64,000 nt of DNA from Tilletia caries. Taxonomy: Eukaryota; Basidiomycota; Exobasidiomycetes; Tilletiales; Tilletiaceae. The translations under genes were made by a program, and so were the position numbers. The stretch spans positions 1,612,001-1,676,000 of the forward strand of contig JALUTQ010000007.1 of the NCBI GenBank assembly GCA_032718865.1, in the 5' to 3' direction. Below, piece after piece: positions 20,283-31,934 of this stretch. Below the pieces are notes generated by a model. The model had not been told where the DNA came from, made no database searches, and saw only the letters and a program-made list of their open reading frames with translations. Position 1 is the first letter of the stretch. Each line of letters opens with the position of its first letter.

Positions 20283-23200
20283 ATGAGCTTCGTGATGGGG
20301 ACGACGATCATCTCATTCATTCTCTCTACTACACTACGAAGCATGGCTGGAGCTCGCCCTGTGCTGGGCACACTGTCGCAGTACGGCCCACCACCGGCAA
20401 TCCCACCCAAGAAGAAGGACGAGTGGAGCCAGCACTGGGACAGCGAGTGGGACAAGTCACGCAACTCCTCAGACACAGCCGCCGCAGTCTTCGACGACGA
20501 CCCCTTCGCAGACAGCCCGCCTCCGATCCTCACACCCACACCCACACCCAATCCCAATCCCAATCCCAATCCCAGCACCGAACACCAGCCAGCCACCACC
20601 AGCAACACCAGCACCACCACCACCACCAGCAAGAACGCACACCTCCCACGTCCACCAGCCGGACCCAACACCGCGCTCTCCTCCCTCACAGGCGTAGGAG
20701 CACAGGGCATCGCAGGATACCTCAACCTCACAGTCACCAGGCACTCACACCCAAACCACTCACGCACCCTCGCACTGCCCCCCTCCACCCTCAGCACACT
20801 CACCTTCGCAAAACTAGCACGCATCCTACAGCTCGACATCCCCACTGAACGCTCTCGCTGGGCAGGGGCAGCTGCAGCAACTCCCACTCCATCATCAGAC
20901 ATCACCACGACTCGCTCCCTCAAACGACTCGCACGCTCACACAGTACAGACCCATCCTCGCCATCAGCGGAAAGCGCACACTCCCGAAACACATCCGTCT
21001 CAGCCGCGCTCGGATCCCTTCTCAAAACCGTCTTCCTTCCAGGAGCACACGCAGAGGAGGAACACCTCAGGCGAAAACGCAAGGCTCTCCAGACTGAAGA
21101 TCGCAAGTATCCTTATCGTATCTATGCAAAGTATCAGCCATCACCAGCAACTCCCACAACACCCACCACCACCCGGCCCTCACCCGAGCAACACACAGAG
21201 CTCTGGCTGCCCCTCGAACCCTTCTCCTTCCCTCCCCCCTCCTCCTCCTCATCTCCCTCAGCCCAGCAAGGAGCGCAGCAGTCCCAGAATGAGACCCCCA
21301 CACACTCCCTCTACGCAGCCCTCCTCCACTCACACCTCCGCTCCCTCATCGCAAACGGCGGCTTCTGGCACCTCGACATCCGATCCTGGTCAGAGTCCCG
21401 CACAGCCCAGTCACCACTCGCGTCTGATACCGAAGCCGACGATCGACAGCACGTCCATGTCTCCTCAGCATCTGATCAGCGCGTCCTCCCTTCGCTTCCC
21501 CTCCCCTTCCCTCGCGAACTCGACGATCGTCAGCAAGGCAGGGATGAGGATCAGGATGAAGAATACGACCCTGAGTACGCACAGGGCCGCCTGCCCAAGA
21601 TCGGACGCGGTCTCTCCAGACTGTCCATGTCCATCGGCGCATGGTGGAACGGCACCACAGCCGGACAGCAACAGCGACAACGTCGCGCCGGTGGAGCTCC
21701 CCCTCCCCCTCAATCCCTCCGAGCCGAACGGGAACGCGCAGAGTGGGAGGAGAGGTCCCGGACTCCTCAGCCGTCTCACGATGATGAGCTCCTCCCGTTC
21801 ACTCCTCCTCCTCCTCCTCCGCCGCCGCCGCCTCGACGTCGACTGTCGCTGGGGAAGGGAAGTCGGGGTTCGAATTCACAGCAGCAGAGGGATCGAGCGC
21901 TCACCTTACCCGGATCGGCCACTCGGGATGGGCTGAATGGGCCTTCCTCGGACGGCTTGAAACGCAACCGATCCTTCCTCGCCCGTCTCTTTGGCGGCTC
22001 TGGTGCCGGTTCGGGTAGATCCATTAAACGCACGGGCAGAGGGCCGATCTCTCTTCCTGCTGATACGCCGCGCGGGAGCGACGACACGGGAACTTCAAAT
22101 GGAACCGGAAATGCAAACGCGAATGGGTACTCAGACCTGCTCTACCGTCCACAGCCACACCAACGCAACGCATCCTCCTCTACCAACATGTCCTCCAACA
22201 GTAAGAACGGACGGGCCCACCGCAAAGCGAACCCACTCCCCGAACGCAACCCGTTCGAAGATGACGACGATGATGTCGAGTTTTCCAGGCAGGGCTTGGG
22301 CGAGGAGGACGCTGTGCCGATTGCTGTTGGGGATGAAGTGCTCTTGTCCCCTACGGTAACGAGCCCGACGCCGGGACGGGGAAGGTCGAGCAGTAGTCCG
22401 GCCCCTATCAAGAAGCCCAAGCAGAACGGCGGCGGCGCGGGGGAGGCTTCCTTTTCTGCTACTGTCGACTCGGCGCCCATTGGAGGCGGGGGTGAAGATA
22501 CCATCCTGAACAGCAAAGAGAGGAAGAACCGGGAGAAGAAAGAGAGGAAGGAGCGGGAGCGGGAGGAGAAGGAGCGGAAGAAGGAGGAGAAGAAGAATAG
22601 GAGGAAGGACAGGAGTGAGGAGGCGGATGATGAGGATGATGATGGTGGGGTGTTGGGGAGTGTGGCAGGGGAGGGACTGGCGATCCCGGTTTTGACGCCG
22701 GTCTTGATGCCGAAGTCTGGGTTTGGGACGGGGTTGCCGGACTCGGTTGTTGCGAGGGCGAAAGCGGAGCGGGAGGCGTCCAAGGTGAGTGATGAAATCC
22801 TACGAAAACACATGACCCACAAGGGTTTGAATACTCTCTCTCTCTCACACACACTCACTAACCTGTCCACAAACTCTACCCCACCCCACCCCATCGCTCT
22901 CCGCCAGGCAAACACACCAACGACCCCAAGCTCAGCATCAACAACGACGCCAAATTCAAAACAGCCCTGGGCGGCCCGGCTGCCCTTCCGGCGCCAGACC
23001 ACCCTGAGCGAGCTATTGGACAGCAACGAGCGCGCGCATTTACAGGAGCGGGACTGGTTAGCGCCTATGCCTGTAGCGCGGACTATCAATGAGGACGGGG
23101 AGTCTGTCCATGTTGCTCCTGCTCCTGCTGGGGTGTCAAGCACACAGAACGGCAACGGCAACGGCGCCGGCGGGATGCCAGCGGGTGGGCCCAGTACAGC

Positions 23201-23465
23201 CACGCGCTTCGTAGAGCGTCTAGACCTGTACGACGACGCGGCCTCTATGACGACCGCCTCCATCCTCGCCGCGCGACAGAACCAAGAGGAGGAAGAGGAG
23301 GAGTTGAGGAGGAGGAGGAGTCAGGCTCTGCCGCCTGCGGATTGGGATGTGTTGGGGAAGGCGGCGGGGAGTCGGGTTGGGTGGAGTTCGAATGGGCATG
23401 CGCGGGTTGGGGTTGTGTCGTCGCCTGTGGGAGGAGGGGGAGGGGGGGAGGGATCCGTTTGCTGA
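20283..23465 (+). CDS. Large low-complexity protein of unknown function
   Basis: A frame of about 1060 codons from ATG 20283; an in-frame ATG at 20343 (MAGARPVLGTLSQYG) is an equally likely start. An internal GTGAGT...CCGCCAG segment (22785-22907, 123 nt, with CACTAAC near 22857) looks like a phase-0 intron, and reading through it also stays open. Features seen: a short motif DEWSQHWDSEWD, Asn/Pro and Thr tracts, a polyproline stretch followed by a basic RRRLSLGKG, a highly charged Lys/Glu/Arg helix (about residues 740-780), and LPFRRQTTLSELLDSNERAH near the C-terminus. This suggests a scaffold or phospho-regulated protein, but no domain is recognised. The LTR insertion lies about 180 bp upstream of the start. 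Confidence 0.65.
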   Translation: MSFVMGTTIISFILSTTLRSMAGARPVLGTLSQYGPPPAIPPKKKDEWSQHWDSEWDKSRNSSDTAAAVFDDDPFADSPPPILTPTPTPNPNPNPNPSTEHQPATTSNTSTTTTTSKNAHLPRPPAGPNTALSSLTGVGAQGIAGYLNLTVTRHSHPNHSRTLALPPSTLSTLTFAKLARILQLDIPTERSRWAGAAAATPTPSSDITTTRSLKRLARSHSTDPSSPSAESAHSRNTSVSAALGSLLKTVFLPGAHAEEEHLRRKRKALQTEDRKYPYRIYAKYQPSPATPTTPTTTRPSPEQHTELWLPLEPFSFPPPSSSSSPSAQQGAQQSQNETPTHSLYAALLHSHLRSLIANGGFWHLDIRSWSESRTAQSPLASDTEADDRQHVHVSSASDQRVLPSLPLPFPRELDDRQQGRDEDQDEEYDPEYAQGRLPKIGRGLSRLSMSIGAWWNGTTAGQQQRQRRAGGAPPPPQSLRAERERAEWEERSRTPQPSHDDELLPFTPPPPPPPPPPRRRLSLGKGSRGSNSQQQRDRALTLPGSATRDGLNGPSSDGLKRNRSFLARLFGGSGAGSGRSIKRTGRGPISLPADTPRGSDDTGTSNGTGNANANGYSDLLYRPQPHQRNASSSTNMSSNSKNGRAHRKANPLPERNPFEDDDDDVEFSRQGLGEEDAVPIAVGDEVLLSPTVTSPTPGRGRSSSSPAPIKKPKQNGGGAGEASFSATVDSAPIGGGGEDTILNSKERKNREKKERKEREREEKERKKEEKKNRRKDRSEEADDEDDDGGVLGSVAGEGLAIPVLTPVLMPKSGFGTGLPDSVVARAKAEREASKVSDEILRKHMTHKGLNTLSLSHTLTNLSTNSTPPHPIALRQANTPTTPSSASTTTPNSKQPWAARLPFRRQTTLSELLDSNERAHLQERDWLAPMPVARTINEDGESVHVAPAPAGVSSTQNGNGNGAGGMPAGGPSTATRFVERLDLYDDAASMTTASILAARQNQEEEEEELRRRRSQALPPADWDVLGKAAGSRVGWSSNGHARVGVVSSPVGGGGGGEGSVC

Positions 23466-23476
23466 TCCGGGAATGT

Positions 23477-23581
23477 AGAGGAGGGAGGGAGGGGAGGGGA
23501 GGGGAGGGGGAGGGGAGGGGAGGGGAGGGGAGGGGAGGGGAGGGGAGGGGAGGGGAGGGGAGGGGAGGGGAGGGGAGGGGA
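23477..23581. repeat. (GGGGA)n microsatellite
   Basis: About 100 bp of nearly perfect GGGGA units on the plus strand just after the stop of the preceding gene. It has strong G-quadruplex potential. Confidence 0.95.
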
Positions 23582-23846
23582 AGACCGAAAGCTGCGGACT
23601 CTTTTTCATATTCACAACACACACTTCATGGACACTACAACAACTTAATTCTTCAAATGCATACCCCTTATTCGCTTTCATTTCTTTCCCTTGAACGCCG
23701 CGTGGTCGGAGGCATGACAGGGGGGGAGGGATGACCAAGGCGATGGATGGGGTGCCCAGAGGTTCGTGATATTTCATACATTGATGGGAAGAACGTTAAG
23801 GTATCGGAAAAACTTAAAACTAGGGGCGTGGGAAAAAACTTGATAT
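23582..23846. other. Junction DNA between the GGGGA tract and the right arm
   Basis: No gene. The part 23711-23846 resembles, in reverse complement, a diverged piece of the arm itself (about 3405-3570): shared order GGATGACCAAGGCGATG, GTGCCCAGAGGT, CGTGATAT, then GGGCGTGGG. The stretch touches the inner boundary of the right arm. Confidence 0.5.
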
Positions 23847-25239
23847 GCTGGTGGCGCATCCACTGCCATACAGGAGAGCGTCCCACTCATCTTCCGCATG
23901 ATGATCGATGACGAGGAGAAGAATCGACGCATGCGTAAGGCTGGTCGCAAGAAGCCGTACTCCATCCGAGCTGCTGTCGCCTCTCGCGCTTCGGCTCGCC
24001 CTACCTCCCAGAACGGCGCTCGTACCCAGGTGCAGAACGCACTCTCGCAGCACCGTCAACGTCACACTCTCCCTCCCTCGCCCGTCTCGGTCCCTGCCAG
24101 CATCGAGGAGGACCTCAGCAGCGAAGAGTGCGATTACTTCTTCATCCCCCTCCCCACCACCACCGCCGCACCTGCAACAGTCGAACGGCAAAAGCCAGAC
24201 GACGAACAGAGACGACGACATATCCTCCCCTCCGCATCCGATCCCGACTGCTCGAAAACCAAGGCACACACGCACCTGAGCAGATCTCAACCGTGCTCAC
24301 CCTGCCGCACGAACCCGTCGATCTAAACTGGGCCAGGCTGCTCATGCCCCCACAGCGGCCCTCGTACGATTCGCAGACGCGACATCGTCGATTGAAGCCG
24401 AGGACGGTGTCGGCTCCTGGCGGGTTTTTGAACGATGTCCATTGGGCGGCTGTGGATCTTGAGGAGGAGGAACGACGAAGGGCGGAGGAGGTGCTGGAGT
24501 ATGATCGCCCTGTGCGCAACTTTGTTCGGGTGCTCTCCCTCCTTCGAGCCGTGCTCGACGTCGATCCTCACACCTCCGCTCCGATCTCGAACACGATCCG
24601 TCCAGGCTCGCCGACGACGACGACGACGACGATCCCCTCGCGTCTGATCGTGATGGAGGGACATGCAAAAGCGGACGTCATCGAGCTGCTGCACCTCATG
24701 CTCGACCTCCACGCCGAGTCGGAGCGTCTGAGGTGGAAGCAGGGCGAGCAGGAGCCTACTTCCCGTGAAGTCGAGGTCGTGCTGGACGTGCTTCTGAGGG
24801 AGCGTGCTGTGCACGAGCAGGAGCAGGAGCAGGAGCAGGAGTTGGTCTTCCGGCCTACGGTCCTTCTTGGGGACGGTGTACAGGACGATCAGGGCTTTGG
24901 ATCGCCTTCGCTCCAGTTCGACTTCCCGCTTGCGCCGCTCTCGCCCCGGCTGCGTATACCCGGCCTTCTTCCTTGTCTTCTTCTTCCTTCTCGCTCCATA
25001 GGATGCAGCAGGACGGCGATCAGGCGGAGGAGGCGGAGGTGGAGTCCCTCTTGGGTCTGACTCGTCCTCCTCGGTCGTCGGGCGGGACCTCGCTTTCGCT
25101 CTCGTCTACCTCCGGCTCGGGCTCGGATTTGGAGATGCACATCGACATGGAGATGGGGAGCCAGGATGGGGAGGATCGTGATGATGAGGACGGCAGGTGG
25201 CTTTATGACAGTCGGACGCTGATCAGCGATCAGCAGTGA
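23847..25239 (+). pseudogene. Gene B, right copy: 5'-truncated and frameshifted
   Basis: Matches the C-terminal 460 or so residues of the left gene B. The first roughly 190 codons are missing because the arm ends here. Relative to the left copy there is a 5-base insertion near 24228 (CCTCCCCTCCGC against CCTCCGC) and a 1-base deletion near 24951 (CCCCGGCTGCG against CCCCGGTCTGCG), so the sequence occupies three frames in turn. A Glu-Gln repeat is two units longer than in the left copy (near 24820). No promoter or start is apparent. Confidence 0.85.
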
Positions 25240-26348
25240 AGCGCTTCTCTCTCTCTCTCTCTCTCTCTCTTCGACAGTAGTATGGACCGCATCATTGCAT
25301 CAACATACTCTACACACTCCTTTCACTGTATCCCTCCTCTTCCTTTACTCTGTTTTCCTCTCTCTCTCTCTCGCTCGATAATTGACGACCCTACCTTGAT
25401 GAAGTGCCCTTCTGGAGCTCACACACTCCTTCCAACTCGTTCCGATTCTTGAGGCAGTCGTAAAAGCGAGATCCTGGTTGACGTTGTCTGGAGGTGGACT
25501 TGATGGTTAGGACCGAGTGAAGTAGTGGAAGGTCTCCCCCTCAGGAACCAACCGCGACCGCAGCCTGAAGGTCGCAAAAAGGGGAAGCCGCATGATCAGC
25601 AAAGGACCACCCCCTCGGATTCGAGCGAGCGAGCAGACCCTTATCCTAAATTACCTCCGCCGTCTACATTATATACGTGAGCGCAAAGCACCCATTTTTG
25701 GCAGAGGAAGTCATTCGCCGAGCGCAGCTTCCGCGTTCGTCTCCCTTTCCTTTGCGCTTCGTCCTTGCCTGAATCGGCGGCGCGAGACGAGAGCTTCGGC
25801 GGCGCCTTGAGGTGCCCCGTCTTGGTTCAGGATTCCCGTCTTGTCACCGACGATGAATGGCGAAAAGGAACGGGGCGGAAGGGGTGACTGGGGTCGCATT
25901 TGTCGAAGGTGCTCGAGAGGGAAGTCGGTTGCTTTGGCATACCGTTTACTGCTGCTGCTCAAGGAACTCGGGGGACATTCGCTGGCCGAGCGAAGGGCTT
26001 GTTGTAAACAGATTCATACCCACGGACGCTGTATAAGGCTGGTCTTATAAGGCCTGCTTCTGCAGCTTCGCTGTTCGTTCGAAAAGCAGAGGAAAGAAAG
26101 AGGTCGTCATCTTGGTAACTGGCCGGTGTGTTCGACTCCTCTCAGCCGGGCTGTGCCTCATCGACACCTTGGGGGAAGAAAGGTGAGCTTCAAGACGAGG
26201 GTGAATATGATTATCTGTTTGGGAAGATTAATGGGCGTGAGACAAGCACAGGAAATAAAAGAACGAAGGCTGTCGAGCGCAGCAAAGGGGGGATTATTGA
26301 AGGAAAGGTTGGGAAGGGTGCACGCCGTCAGTTGAGTTCAGGAAACCC
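25240..26348. other. Right-arm intergenic stretch holding the empty DIRS site
   Basis: CT microsatellites near 25247 and 25357 mirror the GA tracts of the left arm. TAAATT at 25647-25652 is the uninterrupted insertion site. The 64-base segment present at 7809-7872 in the left arm is missing near 25920. No gene is supported. Confidence 0.7.
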
Positions 26349-29300
26349 TCATTTCTTGACGTGGAAGGCGCGCGACAGGTACGACTCATACGAGCACGCC
26401 TTGGCCGGGTCCGAGTCCGGCCGGAGAACCTGTAGCAAGACTCGGAAGTACCCATCCGGCACGGTCCTGTCCACCCCCTGTGCATCGGTAAACTGCGCCT
26501 TGATGTCCTGGTAGAACTGCGAGCCGCGGTCGATCAAGGTCTGTTTCGAGATCGTGGACACGACGTCCGAGGTGGGGAGTGGTGTTGAGCATTTGTCGAG
26601 GTTGCGAGCACCGGACTTGTCTCCTTGTCTGTAGGTCGGCACGAAGCTGGTGTTGGCCTTGACGAGTGAAACCACGGCTTGCGGGGCACCCACGTTAAGA
26701 ACCCAGATGAACCGCAGCTGCCCACCAGCGCCAGTCAAGTTGTACCTCCCGTCATCCGACATAAGCGCCTTCCTGCTGCTCGGGTCCTGAAGTTGCGTAA
26801 AAGGCTGACCATCTTCATCCACCGTCATCTTGATTGTCTTGATGCTCGAGAAGTCCGCCGCCACACCTAGGTACGGCACCGTGAGCGTTCCGAAGTCCTG
26901 GGTTGACTTCAGCTGGACATAGCCTGAGTACACGGCCAACTTCGCCGGGTCCGCGTTCGGGGCTGTGAACACGACTTGGACGTCCTGTGAGCGACCGGGG
27001 GCAATGGTCACCGAGGCCGGGTTGAACTTGACACCAGCTTGGTCCTGAGCGACGTTTGCGATATGTCCTGCGAGATAGTTCCCTTCGCCCGAGCCGTCTT
27101 GCGAATACGCCGTACCCGCAGGTAGGTGTCCCAATGTGTACGTCTGGGCTTGCGTCCCCACGTTCGAAATGGTGAGTTTCTGCGAGCCGTTGAAGTTGTG
27201 CGTGTCGTTCAGAAGGAGCTGGTAGGGCCATACGCGGCTTGTGCTCTTCACCGCCCGGTAGACGTCGATCAGCCCCCCGCCCGATTGCGCGACGGTGTTC
27301 AGCAGGGTGGAATTCCTGCTGTAGGGAAGCGGCTTGGCCGTCGTGGTGAATACAGCGTTGAGCTGCTCGGGCGTCTCTGCGTAGCCCCGGATACTTCGGT
27401 AGAGCGCCATCGCTCCGGCGACCATGGGAGTCGAGAACGAAGTCCCGGTGAGGATCTGGTAGCTGTGTCCGATTGGGGATGGAAAAGGACAGGAGGCGCC
27501 AGGTCAGATCAGGGGGGTTTGAATTCAATGAACAGAAGGCGGGGAAAGTGGCGAGAAACGTACCTGCCAGCGTTGACGGGCCAGGTCGACAAGACGAGAC
27601 CTCCAACACCTGCGGCCCCCGGCAGACCTCCCACGGTCCAGCTAGGGGAGTACTCCGAATAGATGCCCATCAGACTGAAAACAAGCACAAGTACAAAGGA
27701 CAGTCATCAGCTCAGCAGAACGTCATCACCGGGGGCCCCAAATCCAAAGAAAAGAACTCACCCTCCAGTCACAGTATTCGGAATGACAACAGACTTCGGC
27801 CCAGAAAAGTCCAAAGTGACTTTATACCCATAAGCAACCATCTTCGCAATCCTCACACCGTCCGCATTGCTAATCGTGCCCGCCTGCGTATCGTCAAACG
27901 GATCGACAAACTGGTCCGCATATACGAGCTCGCTTGAGGTGTCGGAGTAGTAGAGGATGTATTTGGCGCCTTTGGCTTGGGCGCGGAAGATCTGGATGGT
28001 CAGGAAGCAGTTCTGAAGGGGAAGGGAGGGTTGGATTCAAGATGTTGTGAGCGGAAAGTTTTTGGTGTTTGGAGCACGGGTTGTGTGGGTTCCACCCGTG
28101 GCTCCTGTCAGAAAACTGTTTCGAGTCCGCACTTACCTTGGCTGCGCCAATCAGGACTACATACTTGGCCAGATTGGGTGTGCTGTCGGGATAGTCGTTA
28201 CAGCTATCATCAGGGTTATTCACCGTCTTGCTGCTCACGTAGACCGGCAGGGACGAGGTCATATTGATTGGATTGGTGGACAGATACGACGATACGGTAG
28301 TGTTGACTTTTGCTGCATTTGGTGACGATTTCGAATTCGAGCTCTTGATGGCAAAGGTGTAGCCGGTGAGTTCCTTGTTTTGGACGGACGCGACGGAGAA
28401 TGCGCCCTTGGCGACTGTGGGACTGGTCGGGCTGAACATGCCGCTTTCGCCGGAATTGCCCATGGCGAGTACGACCGGAGTGCCCAAGCTGACGACGGTA
28501 GATACGATGCGAGCGACAAAGGCCTGTTGCCAGCCGGACTCGAAGCTGAAGGACACTGAGGGAAGATAGGAACGCCGACTTGGTTCAGATGTGGTATTCC
28601 CCCTCAGAAAAAGGGAAGAAAGAATCCAAATGCACACACTCACTGGAGATGATGTCCATACCGTCTTGGTATGCTTTGACGATCGCGGCTGCAGCAACAT
28701 CGGGCGCGGAGATGCCGGTGCAACTAGCAATGCGATAGGCTGAGATGAGTGCCTTGGGAGCTATACCGGTGAAATTCCTGACATTGTCCTGGGCTCCGAT
28801 GACACCGGCGACGTGGGTCCCGTGTCCCCATGAAGATTTGATTCCGTAATCGTCACAGTTCGGTCGAGGATCGGTGCTGAGTGTGATGGTGTTGTCATCG
28901 GAGACGAAGGAGTAGCCCCCGACGACGGTGCATCCGGGCTTTCCGTAGCAGTTCCCAAAGGCTGGGTGGGTATAGTCGAGACCGGTGTCGAGGACGGCCA
29001 CCTTGATATTCGCGCCGAAGGATCCCTCGTTGTGGAGTTTGTCTGCTCCGACCATCACATGCGGGGCGTAGGTGTCCGTTTGAGCTGGAACGGAGACGGC
29101 CCGAGGAGGGAAGTGGGCGCGATGAGCTGATGGGGCGGATGATGATGATTCGGACTGCTTGCGGACGCGTCGCTCGAAGGCGGCGGAAGGGCCATTTTGG
29201 ATTATTTCGACCTGTTCGACGGCTGGGTAGCCGTAGAGCTTGGGGACATCGGTCTCGTTGGACAGGGCGAGCGAACTGCCGAGGGGCTATAACGGGTGGA

Positions 29301-29670
29301 GACGCAGAGAGGAAGGTTGAGTGAGAAAGTGGGACTTCTTGGAAATCAACGCTTCGCAGGGGAACGCACCATGCGGACATCTTTGAATCGGAAGCGAGGT
29401 TTGTATGTGATATTACGGCCTTTTAGGTATTGCTCGAACCCATTGTGCAAAGTCTCCTGTGAGCGGAACGAATGAGAAAAGGTGTAAGAAGATCGCTTCC
29501 CAGCAACGAGTGAAGGAGTGCATACACACATCGTTCTGTGCAGATCGGTCCTTGACTTGATCGCTGCGGAAGGAAACGATGACGACGGTGTCCTTTCTCC
29601 CCCGAGCTTGGGCACTGGTGAGGAAGAGGAGGACGCTGGCCGCCCAAAGGCCGAAGGGTTGGAGCCTCAT
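26349..29670 (-). CDS. Secreted subtilisin-like serine protease (S8 family), intact right copy
   Basis: Seven exons on the minus strand: 29670-29530, 29456-29370, 29286-28644, 28555-28137, 28012-27762, 27674-27564 and 27462-26349. All introns are GT-AG and phases join exactly, giving 921 aa. A signal peptide is followed by an I9-like prodomain (about residues 25-75). The catalytic domain has Asp (AVLDTGLDYTHP), His (GHGTHVAG), Asn (AMGNSG) and Ser (GTSFSTPMVAGA). A protease-associated-like insert lies between Asn and Ser (FRAQAKGAKYILYYSD), and a long C-terminal part resembles the beta-sandwich region of Vpr/Fn3-like subtilases. Expected role: extracellular protein breakdown. The left copy at 4039-7367 is frameshifted, so this is the only intact one seen. 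Confidence 0.93.
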
Positions 29671-31934
29671 CGGCAAAAGAACAGAAATCTGTGAAAGGAC
29701 GAAGACGAAGGAGGGTGAGATGGGAACGAAAAGGCGAAAGCGAAAGGGAGACAGGGATTAGTAAGGGAGCGAATAGGGAAAGGGAGGCTGGGGACAGGGA
29801 TAGGGATAGGGAGTAAGGGTCAGGGAAAGACGGACAGAAGAACGAGGACAGCTTATGTAGCTTTCCACGGACGGCGCAGACGCGACGCAATTCTCATCTT
29901 ACATATCTGCGGGCGAGTTCGCGGCGAGATGTTCCATGGGGACGAAGCTGTTGATCAAACGTAAAAATCAATGAATGATTGGATGGCGGATGAAGATTAT
30001 TGAAGTAGTCGGTTTTGGACACGAAAGTCCGGAGGCTGGCAGCGGGAGGAGCGTCGGACAGCCGTGACTGGTGGGCGGTGGAAGCAGTGAGCTGTGAGCG
30101 GTGAGCAGAGACAGTCAATACATAGTCAGAGACCAGAGTACACATATGCATGACCGAGGGGGAAAGGGGGATGACCAAGGCGATGGGGGCCCACAGGTCG
30201 GTGATTTCATTGTGTGATGGGAGACCGCGGGCACCGTGATATGTATGTATCAGGCGCAGATGCAGGCAAGAGCTGAGGGCGTGGGCGAAAAGGGCAGGTA
30301 GACGGAGAACAGAGTCAGTTAGAAGAAAGCTAGAGGGTCGGGTAGGGGGAGGAGAGAGAAAGGGCCGGTTCGGATGGTTGAGGATGAATGGTTGGTTGTG
30401 ACTTGTGTTGTGTTGTCTGTACTCTGCGTGATAGGAGTGAGTGAGTGACACTGTGAGCGTGCGGTGAGAGGTAGTGATGGCGGTATAATGGAGAGGGCGT
30501 GCTGTGTCGATGACGAGGTAGGGGCCGAGCTGCCGCACTGATGATGAAGAGTATCTACACTGTAGGAAGTGGACGTGTAAGAGAAAGGGAGAGACGAAGA
30601 TATCCTTCGCGAGGGAGAGCTCACCTGCTCACCTTTGTTCGCAGCTCCGCCCAATCGAGCCCGGTTCCCAGGGTATAGTATTCCCGATGACGAGTCAGGT
30701 GTGAGGAACCATCGAGAGTAAGTGGGAGCCGCGTTGTAGGAAGTGGCCGTCAGAGAGAGAGGAAGAGACGAAGAGGATCATTCGCGAGCGAGTGCAGTGA
30801 GAAGAGCAAGCTCACCTTATGTTCGCAGCCGTGCCAGACCGAGTCGTCCCCAGGGTGGCATTTCCTGGCCAGTCTTGAGTCAGGTGACGAGGGGTACCAT
30901 CTTAGGGTAAACTGGAAAGGAAAGGACGTCGACACTGGCTTCTCAGGTTAGCTGCGTTTCTTCCAAAGTACGGTAATCAGGAAGGCGGACGGCGAGAGGA
31001 CACTCATCTGTGCTTTTTGGTAATGTAGAAGCATCTGTGGGAGGAAAGCAAGTCTCATTCAGCACAGCCTTGAGCGAATCAGAGTTGCATGCAGGCTTGC
31101 CACTTGGGTGAGGATAAGGGGATCGGACTTACTTTGAGGATTACATGCCGCTTTGAAGGAGGGACGAGCGGGGAGGGGGGGATATTCCATGAACCTGATC
31201 AGAAGCCAGCTGCCAGGCACAGTCCCGTCGATCGAGCCCCAAGCGGCAAACGATTCGCAGTTCGATGTAAGGCGACACAAGAGACCGAAGTCCCACGGGC
31301 CCATCACGAAAGTCTGTTGGGATGTGCGCTGTGTATCATCGACTCAGGGTGGAACTCCAAAGCAGCGCTCTTGACGAGACACCACGGAGAGGGGCCAGCC
31401 AGCATCCAACACTGCACCGCACCGCACCCATACCCATACCCACACCACACCACACCCACACCACGCCGCACCACCACGCATCGCACAATGGGACGACAAG
31501 TCCCTAGATCGTCTCCCCAGGTGGCATATCAGCACCGCGGTGCGGGGAGGGCGATCAACACAGCACCGAGTCGTACCGGGGGACAACAGGTCCCGAGGTC
31601 TTCTCTCCGGGGTGGTATAACAGCACCGGCGGCGAGGTGGTAAGTTGTCAGATCTGTAAAAGCACCGTATCCATATACCTACATCTATCTCGAAGATAGC
31701 AATTTACCCAGAACCCCTTCTGTGTTGGTGAAAGTGGAGGCCGATAGGAACCGAAGATGTTGTTGTCCGTCATCACCCTGCAAAGTCAGGAGGGAGCACA
31801 TAAAGGGTGCGTCCGTGTCAGGAATGGGACCCAGATGAGGCAGTAAGGGGGGGAAGGGAGCAAACTCACTCGATTCGAATCGGTCTAGTAGCGGGGGGGA
31901 ATTTTTTGAGAACTGCAACGAAGCCGTCGTTGAT
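29671..31934. other. Right-arm non-coding stretch between subtilase and gene A
   Basis: Counterpart of 1790-4038. It contains the same tandem duplication (about 30640-30960) and a rearranged GT/CA-rich microsatellite (about 31415-31490). Reading frames here do not stay aligned with the left arm, so none is called as a gene. Confidence 0.55.

Noticed and set aside
22142..23263. Long open frame on the minus strand
   Set aside because: Antisense shadow of the large plus-strand gene; Ser-rich translation of its charged codons.
23477..23581. GGGGA tract as a telomere
   Set aside because: Unit does not match usual fungal telomere repeats and lies between genes on both sides.
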